From assembly GCA_016712865.1 (NCBI GenBank), contig JADJQH010000004.1, forward strand, positions 1 to 48,621: a stretch of 48,621 bases of DNA. Direction: 5' to 3'. This DNA comes from Dokdonella sp. (lineage in GTDB: Bacteria; Pseudomonadota; Gammaproteobacteria; Xanthomonadales; Rhodanobacteraceae). The notes under the pieces are model-generated. The model did no database searches. It was not told the DNA's origin and saw only the letters and a list, made by a program, of their open reading frames with translations. Positions 28,101 to 36,443 of this stretch are shown here, piece by piece. Made by a program: the position numbers and the translations under genes. Position 1 is the first letter of the stretch. The number at the start of each line of letters is the position of its first letter.

Positions 28101-29008
28101 GTGGGCCCGAAGTTCCCGGCGGTGCGGGGGTGCGCGAATTTGCGCCACCCACCGAAAACGGCATGGTCTACGACCGCTGGAACATCATGACCCGCGACGC
28201 CGCCTTCAATCCGCTGAATGCGCGCTACATCCGCCTGCAGCATCCGGATGAAACCGAAGCCCTGATCAACATCGCCGAGATCCAGGTGTTCGCCTCGACC
28301 CATTCCGAGCCACCGGCCTACCCGCAAGCGGTGTGCCAACCCGCACCCGGCACCGGCTATTTCCTCGCGCGCGTGTGGAATGCGCAAGCCGGCGGCTACC
28401 AGAACATCGAGGAACGCGGTGACATGATGTGGGCCGGCACCAATGCGGCGAACACGCCGACCGGCGTGCTGATGCCGAACGGCGATGCGTGCATCAACCA
28501 CGCCGGCATTCGCCAGACCACGATCTGGAACAACCTGCGCATCGGCAATCCCGGCATCACCCATTCCTGGGATTCCACCTCCAACACCACGCAGACCGTG
28601 GGCAGCTACGGCAGCATCGAGTCGGCCACGCGCGTCGGCGCAGAACTGGAGCTGGAGCTGGGCAACACCTACGTGTACGGCGTGGCCGGCGTTTCCTATG
28701 AGTACACCTTTGGTGTCACCAAGGAAAACCAGTCGGTCAGCTACTGGGGCAATGGATTGCAGATCGGTGGTTCGGTCGGCGGTTTCGACAACGAACACCA
28801 GGACCTGGTGATGCGCTGCGGCTATTTCCCGCATCCCTATGCCTACCACCTGACCGATCGCGGCAGCGTGAACTACCAGCACGATCTCTACGTGGTCGAC
28901 TACACGGTAGCCCAGCCCAGCAATGGAACGGCCTGGCAGCGCGGTGCGGTGCCACCCGAGTGCTACGGCATCGACGACACCATTTTTGCCGACGACTTTG
29001 AAGGTTGA
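25184..29008 (+). CDS. Large secreted multidomain protein with IFADDFE tail
   Basis: This 1,274-residue protein starts MRFHHFQGCHACAITLALGL, with a signal peptide ending near LHA. The first 450 residues have FG-GAP-like Asp-rich turns (AINVDLDGDGRDEIAVAYG; later IAIGDMDRDGLSEIMTS) as in beta-propellers. A PKD domain lies at about 470-545 (HWNFGDGASSVAENPSHNYN). A discoidin-like segment is at about 890-1040 (ATDGLFTT...HPYLDIDLGTVQPIEAIRIF...RYIRLQHPDE). The protein ends CYGIDDTIFADDFEG. PKD and discoidin domains usually mediate adhesion or glycan binding. No catalytic domain was seen. Export is certain and anchoring is not. AGGGG lies seven bases before the ATG. The next gene follows 11 bp later, so the two are one operon. 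Confidence 0.85.
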   Translation: MRFHHFQGCHACAITLALGLLLQASTLHAIEPIDCETTPFGNTNLMLGDAEFMSLLSSGDGSFRPFGEYRLPFEDESDPLNAVYSSDLVPAGLPAGSYFLDAINVDLDGDGRDEIAVAYGAPPALGNIVIGIFDRTPGFQPSARLIDHWSLDLNAEGTGMATLSVELAAGDFSGTSTREQQLALKWRSLQGPDDGKGNVIVLTGTDSGTLAQTDNSWAGRWKSSGTHGESSLTHADVLLDGREQIILVAATATHLYTHLLEFNAPGEHVNSGLPIAAGDTAIGSAVFASTIGTFADDAFVSPSGGFPDPCQGQCTETVFVNGAPQRVLANAGDLVDGAAAELLVHVGFSGQLEVRNSQGNLVDGGVGSYIGQRLLHFAPVRDEPGADVSAVSIADSGPGRDFDFSQVLGPRLPSGLPQSEMTATGFDAATGRIFDAKQHQLALARVVDDSNDAQLQVDLYAAKVRLEAGFTFDTVEANGPFPARFTSTATGDIAARHWNFGDGASSVAENPSHNYNATGNYAVTLTVTDSNGKQSSYSTMVQINGLASSGGQPARYSYTMDTTPRYSAATETLFDSPVPGTLIITRNNFNNSSLPRIAIGDMDRDGLSEIMTSAQTVVSEETNNNFNTQKYRATIWRSLWQLDFGQVPAVFSPRHAQQVTASTAFPALPPGLPYATSSLLASDFDGDSVFATLAAQCGAVYEPQLRNLVWMPPFFSALQSESLGNGYMSASFGNQQSSGSGIENRSGSFTGHSVSAYVGVSAGTTDKEPVNFRATLTATAGKDWQKAHGEIHGEETEQSYSEGQSATQGDALVVSEGNSAFCYSYDVVQSSGPVPNSAMRMCEIGFQERNAQTAQTWNTQAVYGQTMPNWTPLQRDWASLALFAPPTSTLPFQSGREIDKATDGLFTTAATSVSTSHPYLDIDLGTVQPIEAIRIFPAANVDANGMLVTPITFTLAALDLQGFHVYLSATPFSGPEVPGGAGVREFAPPTENGMVYDRWNIMTRDAAFNPLNARYIRLQHPDETEALINIAEIQVFASTHSEPPAYPQAVCQPAPGTGYFLARVWNAQAGGYQNIEERGDMMWAGTNAANTPTGVLMPNGDACINHAGIRQTTIWNNLRIGNPGITHSWDSTSNTTQTVGSYGSIESATRVGAELELELGNTYVYGVAGVSYEYTFGVTKENQSVSYWGNGLQIGGSVGGFDNEHQDLVMRCGYFPHPYAYHLTDRGSVNYQHDLYVVDYTVAQPSNGTAWQRGAVPPECYGIDDTIFADDFEG

Positions 29009-29019
29009 GGGCCACGACC

Positions 29020-30522
29020 ATGACGAACCTGACATTCAAGGCCGTGCTGGACAACACTGTGCGTCAAGTCCTGGGGTATTCCGGCGACAGCTGGAATCCA
29101 GCGCGTTCAAATGACAAAGTCACTGGGTCCCGGCTTGCGCCGGGACGACGACAAGCACCGTTTCTTCTCGGCACGCTTTTGCTCTGCTTGCTGGCCGGTC
29201 TCACGGGCAGCGCCTTTGGCCAGACCCGCTTTTCCTCCGATGCGCCGTTTGTGCGGGTTGGCCAGCGCATCGCCACGTTTCCGCAATCGACCACCGTGCA
29301 CGATGCCATCCCCGCACTTCCGCAGACGGGCCAGAGCTATCCCAGTCACGCCGGCACCTGGCTGCAACTGGGCAATGCGGGCAGCCAGCAGGCGTCTGTC
29401 TACGCCGTACGTCTGTATGCCTACGCGCTGACCACTGGCGTCTATCAGCACATCAACGCGCGCTTTCGTTTCTGGAATGCCTACGATGCGCTGGCTGAAG
29501 CGGTGCTGGAGCGACCGGCCGAGTTCATCGTTGATCTGACCTCCTGTCCATGCAATTTCGAGGCAGGCCAGATGTATGCCATCGACCTGCTGTTGCCCAA
29601 GTCGGTGTACACCGAAGGCCAGCAGGTGGGATTCAGCCAGCTGTGGCTGACCGATCCCGGCAATGGCGTGCTGGCAGTGTCGCGTGACCTGGTCCCGGCA
29701 CTGGACCGCCAGGGCATCACCCCGCTCGTCGGTGGCGTGATTGCCAGCTATGGCAATGCCGGCCGTAGTCCGGAAGACCTGAACTTCATCGCCGAGGATG
29801 CGATTCCAGTCGCGGGACTCGGCGTAGCCTTGTTTGGCGAAGCGGAAATCCTCGACGTGTGCACCGGAGCGAGTGGCTTTGCGCACCAGTTCCAGGAAGA
29901 GTTCGACAACGCCAGCCTGTTCTTCCAGCGTTGGCAGGCCACGCCGAACTTCGGCCAATTGGCGGTCGGTAGCGGTTACCTCGCCCTCGGCGCGCCCAAC
30001 AGTGCAGCCCAGTTTCCCTATGTTCGCTCGGAACCGACCAGCCTGGTGATTCCGCCAATCGGCAACTTCATGGTGCGCTGGATTGCCGAGTACACCGGCG
30101 TGGGTCCTGCCGGTGATGGCGAGATGGTTATATCCCGCGGCACGCCGCTCAATGGAAACGATGGCAGCACGGTACCGACGGCATTGCGCGCATGGCAGGA
30201 CAGCAACGGCTATTACATTTCGACGAACACGGCCGGGGGCATGCAGCAAATCGGCGGCGGCAATGGCACCGACCTGCATGACATGGCCTATTGTTGGGTG
30301 AATGGTCAAGTGGAACTGTGGAAGGATGGACAGATCATTCTAAACCAACACGCACAACCCGGCGATCGGCCGGATTCGATCTGGTTCGGCAATCCGCTGC
30401 TTGCCGGTGGCGGCCCGTGGAATCCGGTCAGCCTGCAACGGGTCTGGGTGCGTGGCAACCAACCGGTGCTGTCGGATCGCATCTTTGCCGATGGTTTCGA
30501 GTCGGAGGCTGCTTCCCCGTAG
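29020..30522 (+). CDS. Secreted protein with IFADGFE tail, repeat-derived N-terminus
   Basis: This 500-residue protein has a hydrophobic export segment (APFLLGTLLLCLLAGLTGSA) that begins about 46 residues after the ATG, an unusually long n-region. That leader is partly encoded by a dispersed CGTCATTCCGGCG-type repeat (29074-29152). The mature part opens TRFSSDAPFVRVGQRIATFP and contains a LamG/concanavalin-like stretch (about 285-470: NASLFFQRWQATPNFG...HDMAYCWVNGQVELWKDGQ). It ends SDRIFADGFESEAASP. No enzyme motif was recognised. ATG 29020 follows GAGGG. A TTG at 29005 overlapping the previous gene is also in frame. It is transcribed with the 1,274-residue gene, and the two share the tail motif. 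Confidence 0.8.
   Translation: MTNLTFKAVLDNTVRQVLGYSGDSWNPARSNDKVTGSRLAPGRRQAPFLLGTLLLCLLAGLTGSAFGQTRFSSDAPFVRVGQRIATFPQSTTVHDAIPALPQTGQSYPSHAGTWLQLGNAGSQQASVYAVRLYAYALTTGVYQHINARFRFWNAYDALAEAVLERPAEFIVDLTSCPCNFEAGQMYAIDLLLPKSVYTEGQQVGFSQLWLTDPGNGVLAVSRDLVPALDRQGITPLVGGVIASYGNAGRSPEDLNFIAEDAIPVAGLGVALFGEAEILDVCTGASGFAHQFQEEFDNASLFFQRWQATPNFGQLAVGSGYLALGAPNSAAQFPYVRSEPTSLVIPPIGNFMVRWIAEYTGVGPAGDGEMVISRGTPLNGNDGSTVPTALRAWQDSNGYYISTNTAGGMQQIGGGNGTDLHDMAYCWVNGQVELWKDGQIILNQHAQPGDRPDSIWFGNPLLAGGGPWNPVSLQRVWVRGNQPVLSDRIFADGFESEAASP
29074..29152. repeat. Dispersed repeat inside a coding region
   Basis: ATTCCGGCGACAGCTGGAAT followed by GGGTCCCGGCTTGCGCCGGG, the two hairpins of the family also present at 23054-23143. 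Here it is translated as part of the N-terminal leader of the gene starting at 29020. Confidence 0.7.
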
Positions 30523-30644
30523 TTGACGGCTATCTGCCGGCCTGAGCCTCGCGCCAGGCCGGCACATTCGAATGCACAGGCTGCGCTCGATGCCTGGATT
30601 ACGTGAAGTAGAATGCGTGCTGTCGAGATTCGTGGAGATGACCG

Positions 30645-31067
30645 GTGGAGCCCATGCCGTTTGCGGTTGAGCGCATCGATCACCTCGTGTTGCGCGTGCG
30701 TGACCTGCAAGCCAGCATCGATTTCTACCAAGCGGTCCTTGGTTGCTGCGTGGCCAAGCGCCGCGACGATCTCGGCCTTATCCACCTGCGCGCCGGCGCT
30801 TCGATGATCGACCTGATCAGCGTGGACGGCGTGCTGGGCAGGCGCGGTGGTGGCGCGGCACAAGCGGATGCGCGCAACATCGATCATGTGTGCCTGCGTA
30901 TAGAACCGTTCGATGAAGCGGAATTGCTTGGCCACCTTGCGCGTTTTGGCCTTGCGCCACATGGCAATGCCACGCTCAACTTTGGTGCGGAGGGCGATGG
31001 CCTGTCGCTCTATTTCAACGACCCGGATGGCAACACCATCGAGCTCAAGGGTCCGCCATCCCGGTAG
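30645..31067 (+). CDS. VOC family (glyoxalase/bleomycin-resistance fold) protein
   Basis: This 140-residue protein has two beta-alpha-beta-beta-beta units. Likely metal ligands are His in RIDHLVLRV (unit 1), His in NIDHVCLRI (unit 2) and Glu in DGNTIELKG at the C-terminus. LQASIDFYQAVLG is the family's usual helix. VOC proteins include glyoxalase I, dioxygenases and resistance proteins, and the reaction cannot be told from sequence. GTG 30645 has GGAG seven bases upstream. The in-frame ATG at 30654 is the alternative. It is 77 bp upstream of the Ser/Thr kinase gene. Confidence 0.9.
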   Translation: MEPMPFAVERIDHLVLRVRDLQASIDFYQAVLGCCVAKRRDDLGLIHLRAGASMIDLISVDGVLGRRGGGAAQADARNIDHVCLRIEPFDEAELLGHLARFGLAPHGNATLNFGAEGDGLSLYFNDPDGNTIELKGPPSR

Positions 31068-31143
31068 TCGCGGCGGGCCTCACGGCGACATGCGAGTATG
31101 CGCGTTGGACCATCTGCCCCTCCATCGGTCACCATCACTCATC

Positions 31144-33555
31144 ATGAGCACCGGCCCCGATCCATCGGTTACCGCTTCCACCGAGTTTGATGCGCAGGTT
31201 CAGGCGCACGCACCTGGACAGGCGCTCGGCGAAGGAACGCGCATCGGCAGCTATCGCATCCGTCGCGCACTTGGCGAGGGCGGCATGGGCCAGGTCTATC
31301 TCGCCGAGCAAACCGCACCCATCCATCGTGATGTGGCACTCAAGCTGATGCGCGAGCAGATCGCCAGTCCCTTGGCGCTGGCCTGGTTTGAAGTGGAGCG
31401 GCAGGCGCTGGCGCAGATGCAGCATCCGGCCATCGCCCAGATCTTCGATGCCGGCACCACGCCCGAAGGACACGCCTTCATCGCCATGGAGTACGTCGAA
31501 GGCAAGCCGCTGGCCGAGTTCTGCACCACCCATGCGCTTGGCCGCGATCAACGCCTCGCCCTGTTCGTGCGCGTGTGCCAGGGCGTGCAGCACGCGCACC
31601 AGAAAGGCGTGATCCATCGTGACCTGAAACCGGCCAATGTGCTGGTTCGCGAGATCGATGGCATGCCCAGCCCCAAGATCATCGACTTCGGCATAGCCGT
31701 TGGCGGCGGCAACTCCGCGCATGGCCCGCGCGTGGAAAACGCAAGCGCAGATCACGCCGGTACGGCGATCTACATGAGCCCGGAACAGGCAGCAGGCAAG
31801 GGGCGCGACATCGACACGCGCAGCGACGTGTACGCGCTGGGCGTGATGCTCTATGAAATCCTTACCGGCAATGCCGCAGCAACGCTGGCCTCCAACATCC
31901 ATCGTTCGCACGCCGTGCAGACCCCGGGCGGAATGAGCACAGCCAGTCCCGACAATCCGCGCCTGACCTCATCCATGCTGATTACGGCTTCCGAAAGCTT
32001 GCCGCTGGAACTGCGTGCAATCCTGAAGCGGGCGCTCGCGGAGAATCGCGATGACCGCTACGCCTCGGCTACCGCATTGGCCGAGGACCTGGAGCGTTAC
32101 CGCGATCACCGGCCCGTGCTGGCCATGCCGCAAGGCCGCCTCTACTCGATGCGCAAGTTTGTCCGCCGTCACCGGCTTGGCATCGTTGCAGCCGGCATTG
32201 CCGCCCTTGCGCTGATCGCCGGTACGGTGCTTGCGGTGCAAGGGCAGCGCAAGGCGGAAGCAGCCGCGGAAATGGCACGCGTGGAAGCGGACAAGGCCCG
32301 ACAGATTGCCGATTTTGTGCAGCAGATGATTGCCGGCATCGACCCGGATCGCGCCAAGGGTCTGGATCGGGAGTTGATGCGCCTGATGCTCGATGCCGCC
32401 GCCGAGCGCGCCGGAAGCGAGCTGGCAACCCAGCCGCAGGTGCGTGCGGCGATTGAAAAGACCATCGCACAAAGCTACGCCGCGATCAGCGAACAGGCTC
32501 GCTCGGCGGAACACTTCACCGCGGCGAGAGAAGCAGCCGACAAGGCCAAGCTGCCGGTCGGCGAACGCGCACGCTTGTTGCTGGGGAAGGCCACTGCTCT
32601 GGGCAGCCTGAGCCGTTTCGACGAGGGCGTGAAACTGGCGACGCAGGCCTTCGATGAAGTGCAGGGCCTGCCCGCTTCGGATCGAAACCGCCTGTTCATC
32701 GAAAGCCGGCTGGCCTGGCTGGAGCAGGGCGCGGGCCAGTTCGAGGACAGCATCACGCGCTACCAGCATGTACTGCCGCTGCAACAGGCAGCCTTCGGTC
32801 CCGATGACGATGACTCATTGGATTCGCAGCGTGGTCTGGCCGCCGCGTACACGCGCGTTGACCGCTATGCCGAAGCCGAACCCCTGCTCAAGGATGCCCT
32901 GGAGAAATTCCGCACGCGCTACGGACCAACCCACACCAAGACCCTCGACCTGACCACCGGACTCGCCGTCACCTATCTGGAACAGGAAAAATACGCGCAA
33001 GCCGAAGCTCTGCTGGGACCCGCCTTGCCCGTGGCTGAAAAGCTGTTGGGTCCGAATCACCAGAACACGGTCATCCTCGTTTCAAATCTCGGCAGTTCCA
33101 TTCGCCAGCAAGGCCGCAACGCGGAGGCAAGGCCTTACTACGAGCGCGTGCTGGCCACCAACCTCAAGCTGCACGGGCCCGATCATTTCCTGAGCGTATC
33201 CGCCGAAAGCAATCTTGCCCTGTTGCTGCGCGATGCCGGCGAAGGGGAGGAAGCCGAACGCCATGCCCGCCTCAGCGTTGCGCACCTGGACAAGGCGTTC
33301 CCACCCGGACATCCGGCCCGCGCCATCTTCATCGACGCACTGGCGCGGGTGCTGACCAGCAACGGCAAGTACGCCGAAGCGGAAAAATACCTGGATCAGG
33401 CCTACGCCTTGTTCCTTGCCGCCCCCGGTTTTGGTCCCGCGCACTCACGCACACGTGACTGCATCAAGGACTACATCGCGCTGTATGCGGCCTGGAAAAA
33501 ACCGGAGCTTGAGCAAAAGTGGAAAACAACCCTTGCGTCGCTGCCGACGAACTAA
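31144..33555 (+). CDS. Membrane Ser/Thr protein kinase with TPR domain
   Basis: This 803-residue protein has a Hanks-type kinase at about 35-320: glycine loop GEGGMGQV (44-51), lysine in VALKLM (K67), HRDLKPAN (158-165), DFG (181-183) and SPEQ in place of APE. All catalytic residues are present. One membrane span follows (about 345-365, LGIVAAGIAALALIAGTVLA). The C-terminal 430 residues are TPR-like helices (AEPLLKDALEKFRTRYGPTH, AQAEALLGPALPVAEKLLGP), placed in the periplasm if the kinase is cytoplasmic. Such kinases transduce signals by phosphorylating regulators; the target is unknown. It is the intact counterpart of the broken kinase at the left edge but has no neighbouring sigma factor. 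ATG 31144 was chosen because the upstream in-frame part is unrelated. Confidence 0.92.
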   Translation: MSTGPDPSVTASTEFDAQVQAHAPGQALGEGTRIGSYRIRRALGEGGMGQVYLAEQTAPIHRDVALKLMREQIASPLALAWFEVERQALAQMQHPAIAQIFDAGTTPEGHAFIAMEYVEGKPLAEFCTTHALGRDQRLALFVRVCQGVQHAHQKGVIHRDLKPANVLVREIDGMPSPKIIDFGIAVGGGNSAHGPRVENASADHAGTAIYMSPEQAAGKGRDIDTRSDVYALGVMLYEILTGNAAATLASNIHRSHAVQTPGGMSTASPDNPRLTSSMLITASESLPLELRAILKRALAENRDDRYASATALAEDLERYRDHRPVLAMPQGRLYSMRKFVRRHRLGIVAAGIAALALIAGTVLAVQGQRKAEAAAEMARVEADKARQIADFVQQMIAGIDPDRAKGLDRELMRLMLDAAAERAGSELATQPQVRAAIEKTIAQSYAAISEQARSAEHFTAAREAADKAKLPVGERARLLLGKATALGSLSRFDEGVKLATQAFDEVQGLPASDRNRLFIESRLAWLEQGAGQFEDSITRYQHVLPLQQAAFGPDDDDSLDSQRGLAAAYTRVDRYAEAEPLLKDALEKFRTRYGPTHTKTLDLTTGLAVTYLEQEKYAQAEALLGPALPVAEKLLGPNHQNTVILVSNLGSSIRQQGRNAEARPYYERVLATNLKLHGPDHFLSVSAESNLALLLRDAGEGEEAERHARLSVAHLDKAFPPGHPARAIFIDALARVLTSNGKYAEAEKYLDQAYALFLAAPGFGPAHSRTRDCIKDYIALYAAWKKPELEQKWKTTLASLPTN

Positions 33556-33667
33556 GGAAGGCCTGAACAAGTATTGTCGCGAGCAAGCTCGCTCCTACCA
33601 TTGCTTGATCTTGTGGGAGCGAGCTTGCTCGCGACGAATGAGTTCCGTACTTGTTCAGAGTTTCCCC
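33555..33667. repeat. REP-like hairpin element, family C copy 2
   Basis: Begins at the last base of the kinase stop codon (TAA then GGAAG). The inner arms GTCGCGAGCAAGCTCGCTCC and complement are as in copies 1 and 3. It probably serves as the transcript 3' hairpin. Confidence 0.85.
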
Positions 33668-33736
33668 AAGGCAACGCTGATTGAGTCCTGCGTGTCCAGA
33701 GCGCAATTGAAAATGCGCACATGGCGACTTGATTCC

Positions 33737-33976
33737 GTTCATGGTTCGACGAGCTCACCACGAACGGAGGCGACCTGATCAGCGTTGCCCATATCCAATT
33801 GGCAGTCGTTGCGTCGAACCCTCCCGGATTCCGCTGCGCTGCATCCGGGCTGCGCGCTGGCCGCTTCGATCAGGGCAACGTAGGCCGGGTATTTTCCGTT
33901 CGTGGTGAGCTCCCGAGCTCCGTTTGTGGTGAGCCCCTGAAGTCCGTTCGTGGTGAGCTCGTCGAACCATGAACGG
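33737..33976. repeat. Cluster of TTCGACGAGCTCACCACGAACGG-type units
   Basis: One unit at 33737-33767 points one way. Three complementary units (CCGTTCGTGGTGAGCT and variants) follow at 33894-33976, so the stretch can fold on itself. Between them, a CCGGATTCCGCTGCGCTGCA unit of another common repeat type is present. No gene is supported in 33668-34005. Confidence 0.75.
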
Positions 33977-34005
33977 AAGCCATTTGCTCAGGGTTGACCT
34001 GGTCC

Positions 34006-34052
34006 TCGATGCGCACCGGCAGTCGCGCACTGATGCGTGACTCGATGGCATC
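34006..34052 (-). pseudogene. 3' fragment of a DUF2884-type gene
   Basis: These 47 bp match the end of the DUF2884 gene at 37482-37548 with a 21-bp gap and few changes. On the minus strand they read DAIESRISARLP-VRIED, against DAIESRISARLP...VRIDD in the intact gene. The match stops at the stop codon of the DJ-1/PfpI gene, suggesting a recombination scar. Confidence 0.6.
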
Positions 34053-35106
34053 ATGGCCGCGCCAGGCGCTGCATGACAAAGGCGTCGGCCAGGCGCCATT
34101 GCATGCCGGCAACCAGCGCGTGCATCAGCAGCAATCCGCGATCAAGGTGCGCTGCTTGTGCACGCTCACGCAAGGCCGCATCGCTGCCCTTCGCATGGAA
34201 GGTTTGCAGCAGAGCCACGCTGTTCTCCTCGGCCGTTGCCTCGCGAACCACCGGTTCATGGCCGAGTGCGCGAATCATGGATTCGGCAACCGACCAGGTT
34301 GACCACGGGTTCTGCCCGGTAACCAAGCGTCCATCCACGATAGTGTTGTCCAGGTAAAGCGCGCCTTCCCGATACGTGGCGCCGCGCTCCTGCAGGCGAT
34401 CCTCAAGCAAGAATGGAAAAACCTCGCGTGCATCCTCGATCAGGAACAGCTCCTCTGCATTGCTGAAGCCGGTGAGCTGACGCCCGGCAATCAACAGGCT
34501 GCCATCGCCCAGTCGGACATTGAGCAATCCGGCCGGCCCATGGCAAACCGCGCCAATCACGCCGCCGGATTCGTACACCTCACGCACGATCTGCTGGATG
34601 TGCGGGTTGTCGGGAAAATCGAACATCGTGCCCTTGCCGCCGACAAAGTAGACAGCCGCGTAGTCGGCGGCCCGGATCCCGGCCAGCGGCAGGGAGTGAT
34701 TGACCTTGCGCATCGCCTCGGCATCGTTCAGGAACGCGTGGTCGGCATCGATCAAGCCATCATCCTTGCGCATGGGCGGTTCGCCACCGAGCGGGCTTGC
34801 GATATCCACCTCGTATCCATTGGCCAGGAAAACCAGGTAGGCGCGAGAAAGTTCGGTCAACTCGAAACCGGCCTTCTTGCCGGAATCACCGATCATGGGC
34901 GTGCTGGTCAACACGGCAAGAATGCGACCGCGCTTCTCGCGCACGCCATCACGGACGAACGCCAGATCGGTTACCTGGCTTTGCGCATTGACCTTGGCCT
35001 GGGAGTCCAGTTCAAACCCGTGCAGGTACAGGTAACCGCCCGCAACCAGCAGGGCCAGCACACCCATGCAAACGGCCAGTGCGCGCATCCATCGAGAGTT
35101 TTTCAT
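34051..35106 (-). CDS. DJ-1/PfpI family (class I glutamine amidotransferase-like) membrane-anchored protein
   Basis: This 351-residue protein has an N-terminal membrane anchor (ALAVCMGVLALLVAGGYLYL, about 10-30) followed by a DJ-1/PfpI domain: RGRILAVLTSTPMIG, AYLVFLANGYEVDIASPLGG, YAAVYFVGGKGTMFDFPDN, and the nucleophile elbow GGVIGAVCHGPAGLLN with its Cys. This arrangement resembles Hsp31-type proteins (chaperone, glyoxalase III or protease-like activities). The activity here cannot be assigned. The C-terminal 80 residues are extra helices. ATG 35104-35106 is used because the anchor begins there. The gene is 62 bp downstream of the histidine kinase gene on the same strand, so it may be in the two-component operon or regulated by it. 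Confidence 0.88.
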   Translation of the reverse strand: MKNSRWMRALAVCMGVLALLVAGGYLYLHGFELDSQAKVNAQSQVTDLAFVRDGVREKRGRILAVLTSTPMIGDSGKKAGFELTELSRAYLVFLANGYEVDIASPLGGEPPMRKDDGLIDADHAFLNDAEAMRKVNHSLPLAGIRAADYAAVYFVGGKGTMFDFPDNPHIQQIVREVYESGGVIGAVCHGPAGLLNVRLGDGSLLIAGRQLTGFSNAEELFLIEDAREVFPFLLEDRLQERGATYREGALYLDNTIVDGRLVTGQNPWSTWSVAESMIRALGHEPVVREATAEENSVALLQTFHAKGSDAALRERAQAAHLDRGLLLMHALVAGMQWRLADAFVMQRLARP

Positions 35107-35168
35107 GTTGGTCTGCCATCGATTTGCCCGTGATGGGCGCACTTTAGGCAGGCAATGTGAAACAAACT

Positions 35169-36443
35169 TCAAACTACGCAAGCGAAACTGGCATGGGTGC
35201 CGTGCTCGTCAGAGTCGATGCAAAGGTCGATGGCGTGGCGCTCGCACAGGCGCGCCGCAATGGCCAGGCCGAGCCCGTGTCCGCTGCTGGCCCCGCCTTT
35301 GGCGAAGGGTCGCCGAAGGTTCCCGTCCAGTGCGGGATCAAGCGGACTTGAATTGACGATGTGCAGGCGACCCCCGGCAAAATCGATGCGCACGAAGCCT
35401 GTAGCCGTGTGTGCGAAGGCGTTGCCGACAAGGTTCGCCAACAGCATGTGCAACACCGAAGGCGGCACCTCCATGCATGCATCCGCTTGCACCTGCAATT
35501 GCACCTCTACCGCCTTGCCATCCAGATGATCGGCCTGCTCGACGATGACCCGCTCAAGCACTGGCAACAGGGCCACGGGTTCCGCGGCAAGCACGGCGTT
35601 TTCCTCGCGCGCCAGCGCCAGCAGCGCGCTGACGGTTTGTTCGAGTTGCCGCACCGACTTGCGCATGAAATCAACCTGCTGGCGCGACTGCGCGGACATT
35701 TGCGCATCATTGGCAAGGCGATCGCAAGCGCTGTGGATCACCGCCAACGGCGTGCGCAGTTCATGACTGGCATCGCGGGTGAACTCGCGTTCGCGTCGGG
35801 TGAACGCATGAATCCGCGAAGCGAGCGCTTCGAGGCCACGCGCCAGCACGTCGATTTCGAGAATCGATGGCCTTGCGGAGAAGCTCTCGGGTGGCTGCTG
35901 TGGTTGCATGGCTTGGACCTGGGCGGCCAACAAGACAAGTGGCTGTGCCGTCCTGCGCGCCAGCCAGAATCCAACCAGCAATGCGCCGAGCAGAACCACC
36001 GCAGCAACCCCGGCCAGCCAGCGCAGGATTTCATTGCGCAATCCGCGCACGACCAGTTGTTCGCTGACCTCGGCGACCAGAAACGCCGATTCCGGGCTGG
36101 TTGCTTCCGCATGCAGGCGACGCAGGTGGTAGTGCCGCCCGGCATCACCGGCATACTCGTTGCGCGTGGTATCGGCGCTGTAGCTGGCCGCGAGATCCGC
36201 GGGAAAGCTGGCTGTCGTCTCGTGTACCTGCATGGCGCGGCCACGCGGCTGCATCCAGCGTCCGGTTTTCGCGTGGTGGTCGCGTTGGGCAGCCGCTTCC
36301 TCTTCCAGGCGATCAGTGAAGAACTGATCCTCCACCGCATACGTGAATACCAGCGCAAATGCACTGAACAGGATCGCCACGAGAAGCCCGAATACCGCGA
36401 ATGCAAGCATCAGGCGACGACGCAAGGTGCCGACCCGCTTCAC
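35169..36443 (-). CDS. Sensor histidine kinase
   Basis: This 424-residue protein has two membrane spans (about 13-35 and 142-165) bounding a periplasmic sensor of about 105 residues, a HAMP-like linker, and the HisKA domain with the phospho-acceptor in DASHELRTPLAVIHS (His near 225). The ATPase domain has the N box LLANLVGNAFAH and the G2 box GHGLGLAIAARL. The G1 box that normally reads D-x-G-x-G is HIVNSSPLD here, so the adenine-binding Asp is not evident. The start overlaps the response regulator stop by four bases (ATGA). The ligand is unknown, and the partner is the OmpR-type regulator directly upstream. Confidence 0.92.
   Translation of the reverse strand: MKRVGTLRRRLMLAFAVFGLLVAILFSAFALVFTYAVEDQFFTDRLEEEAAAQRDHHAKTGRWMQPRGRAMQVHETTASFPADLAASYSADTTRNEYAGDAGRHYHLRRLHAEATSPESAFLVAEVSEQLVVRGLRNEILRWLAGVAAVVLLGALLVGFWLARRTAQPLVLLAAQVQAMQPQQPPESFSARPSILEIDVLARGLEALASRIHAFTRREREFTRDASHELRTPLAVIHSACDRLANDAQMSAQSRQQVDFMRKSVRQLEQTVSALLALAREENAVLAAEPVALLPVLERVIVEQADHLDGKAVEVQLQVQADACMEVPPSVLHMLLANLVGNAFAHTATGFVRIDFAGGRLHIVNSSPLDPALDGNLRRPFAKGGASSGHGLGLAIAARLCERHAIDLCIDSDEHGTHASFACVV

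Noticed and set aside
27167-29035. 622-residue minus-strand open frame
   Set aside because: It is antisense to the 1,274-residue secreted protein, whose signal peptide, PKD and discoidin features are clear. Its composition (Gly/His/Val-rich) is that of a high-GC shadow frame.
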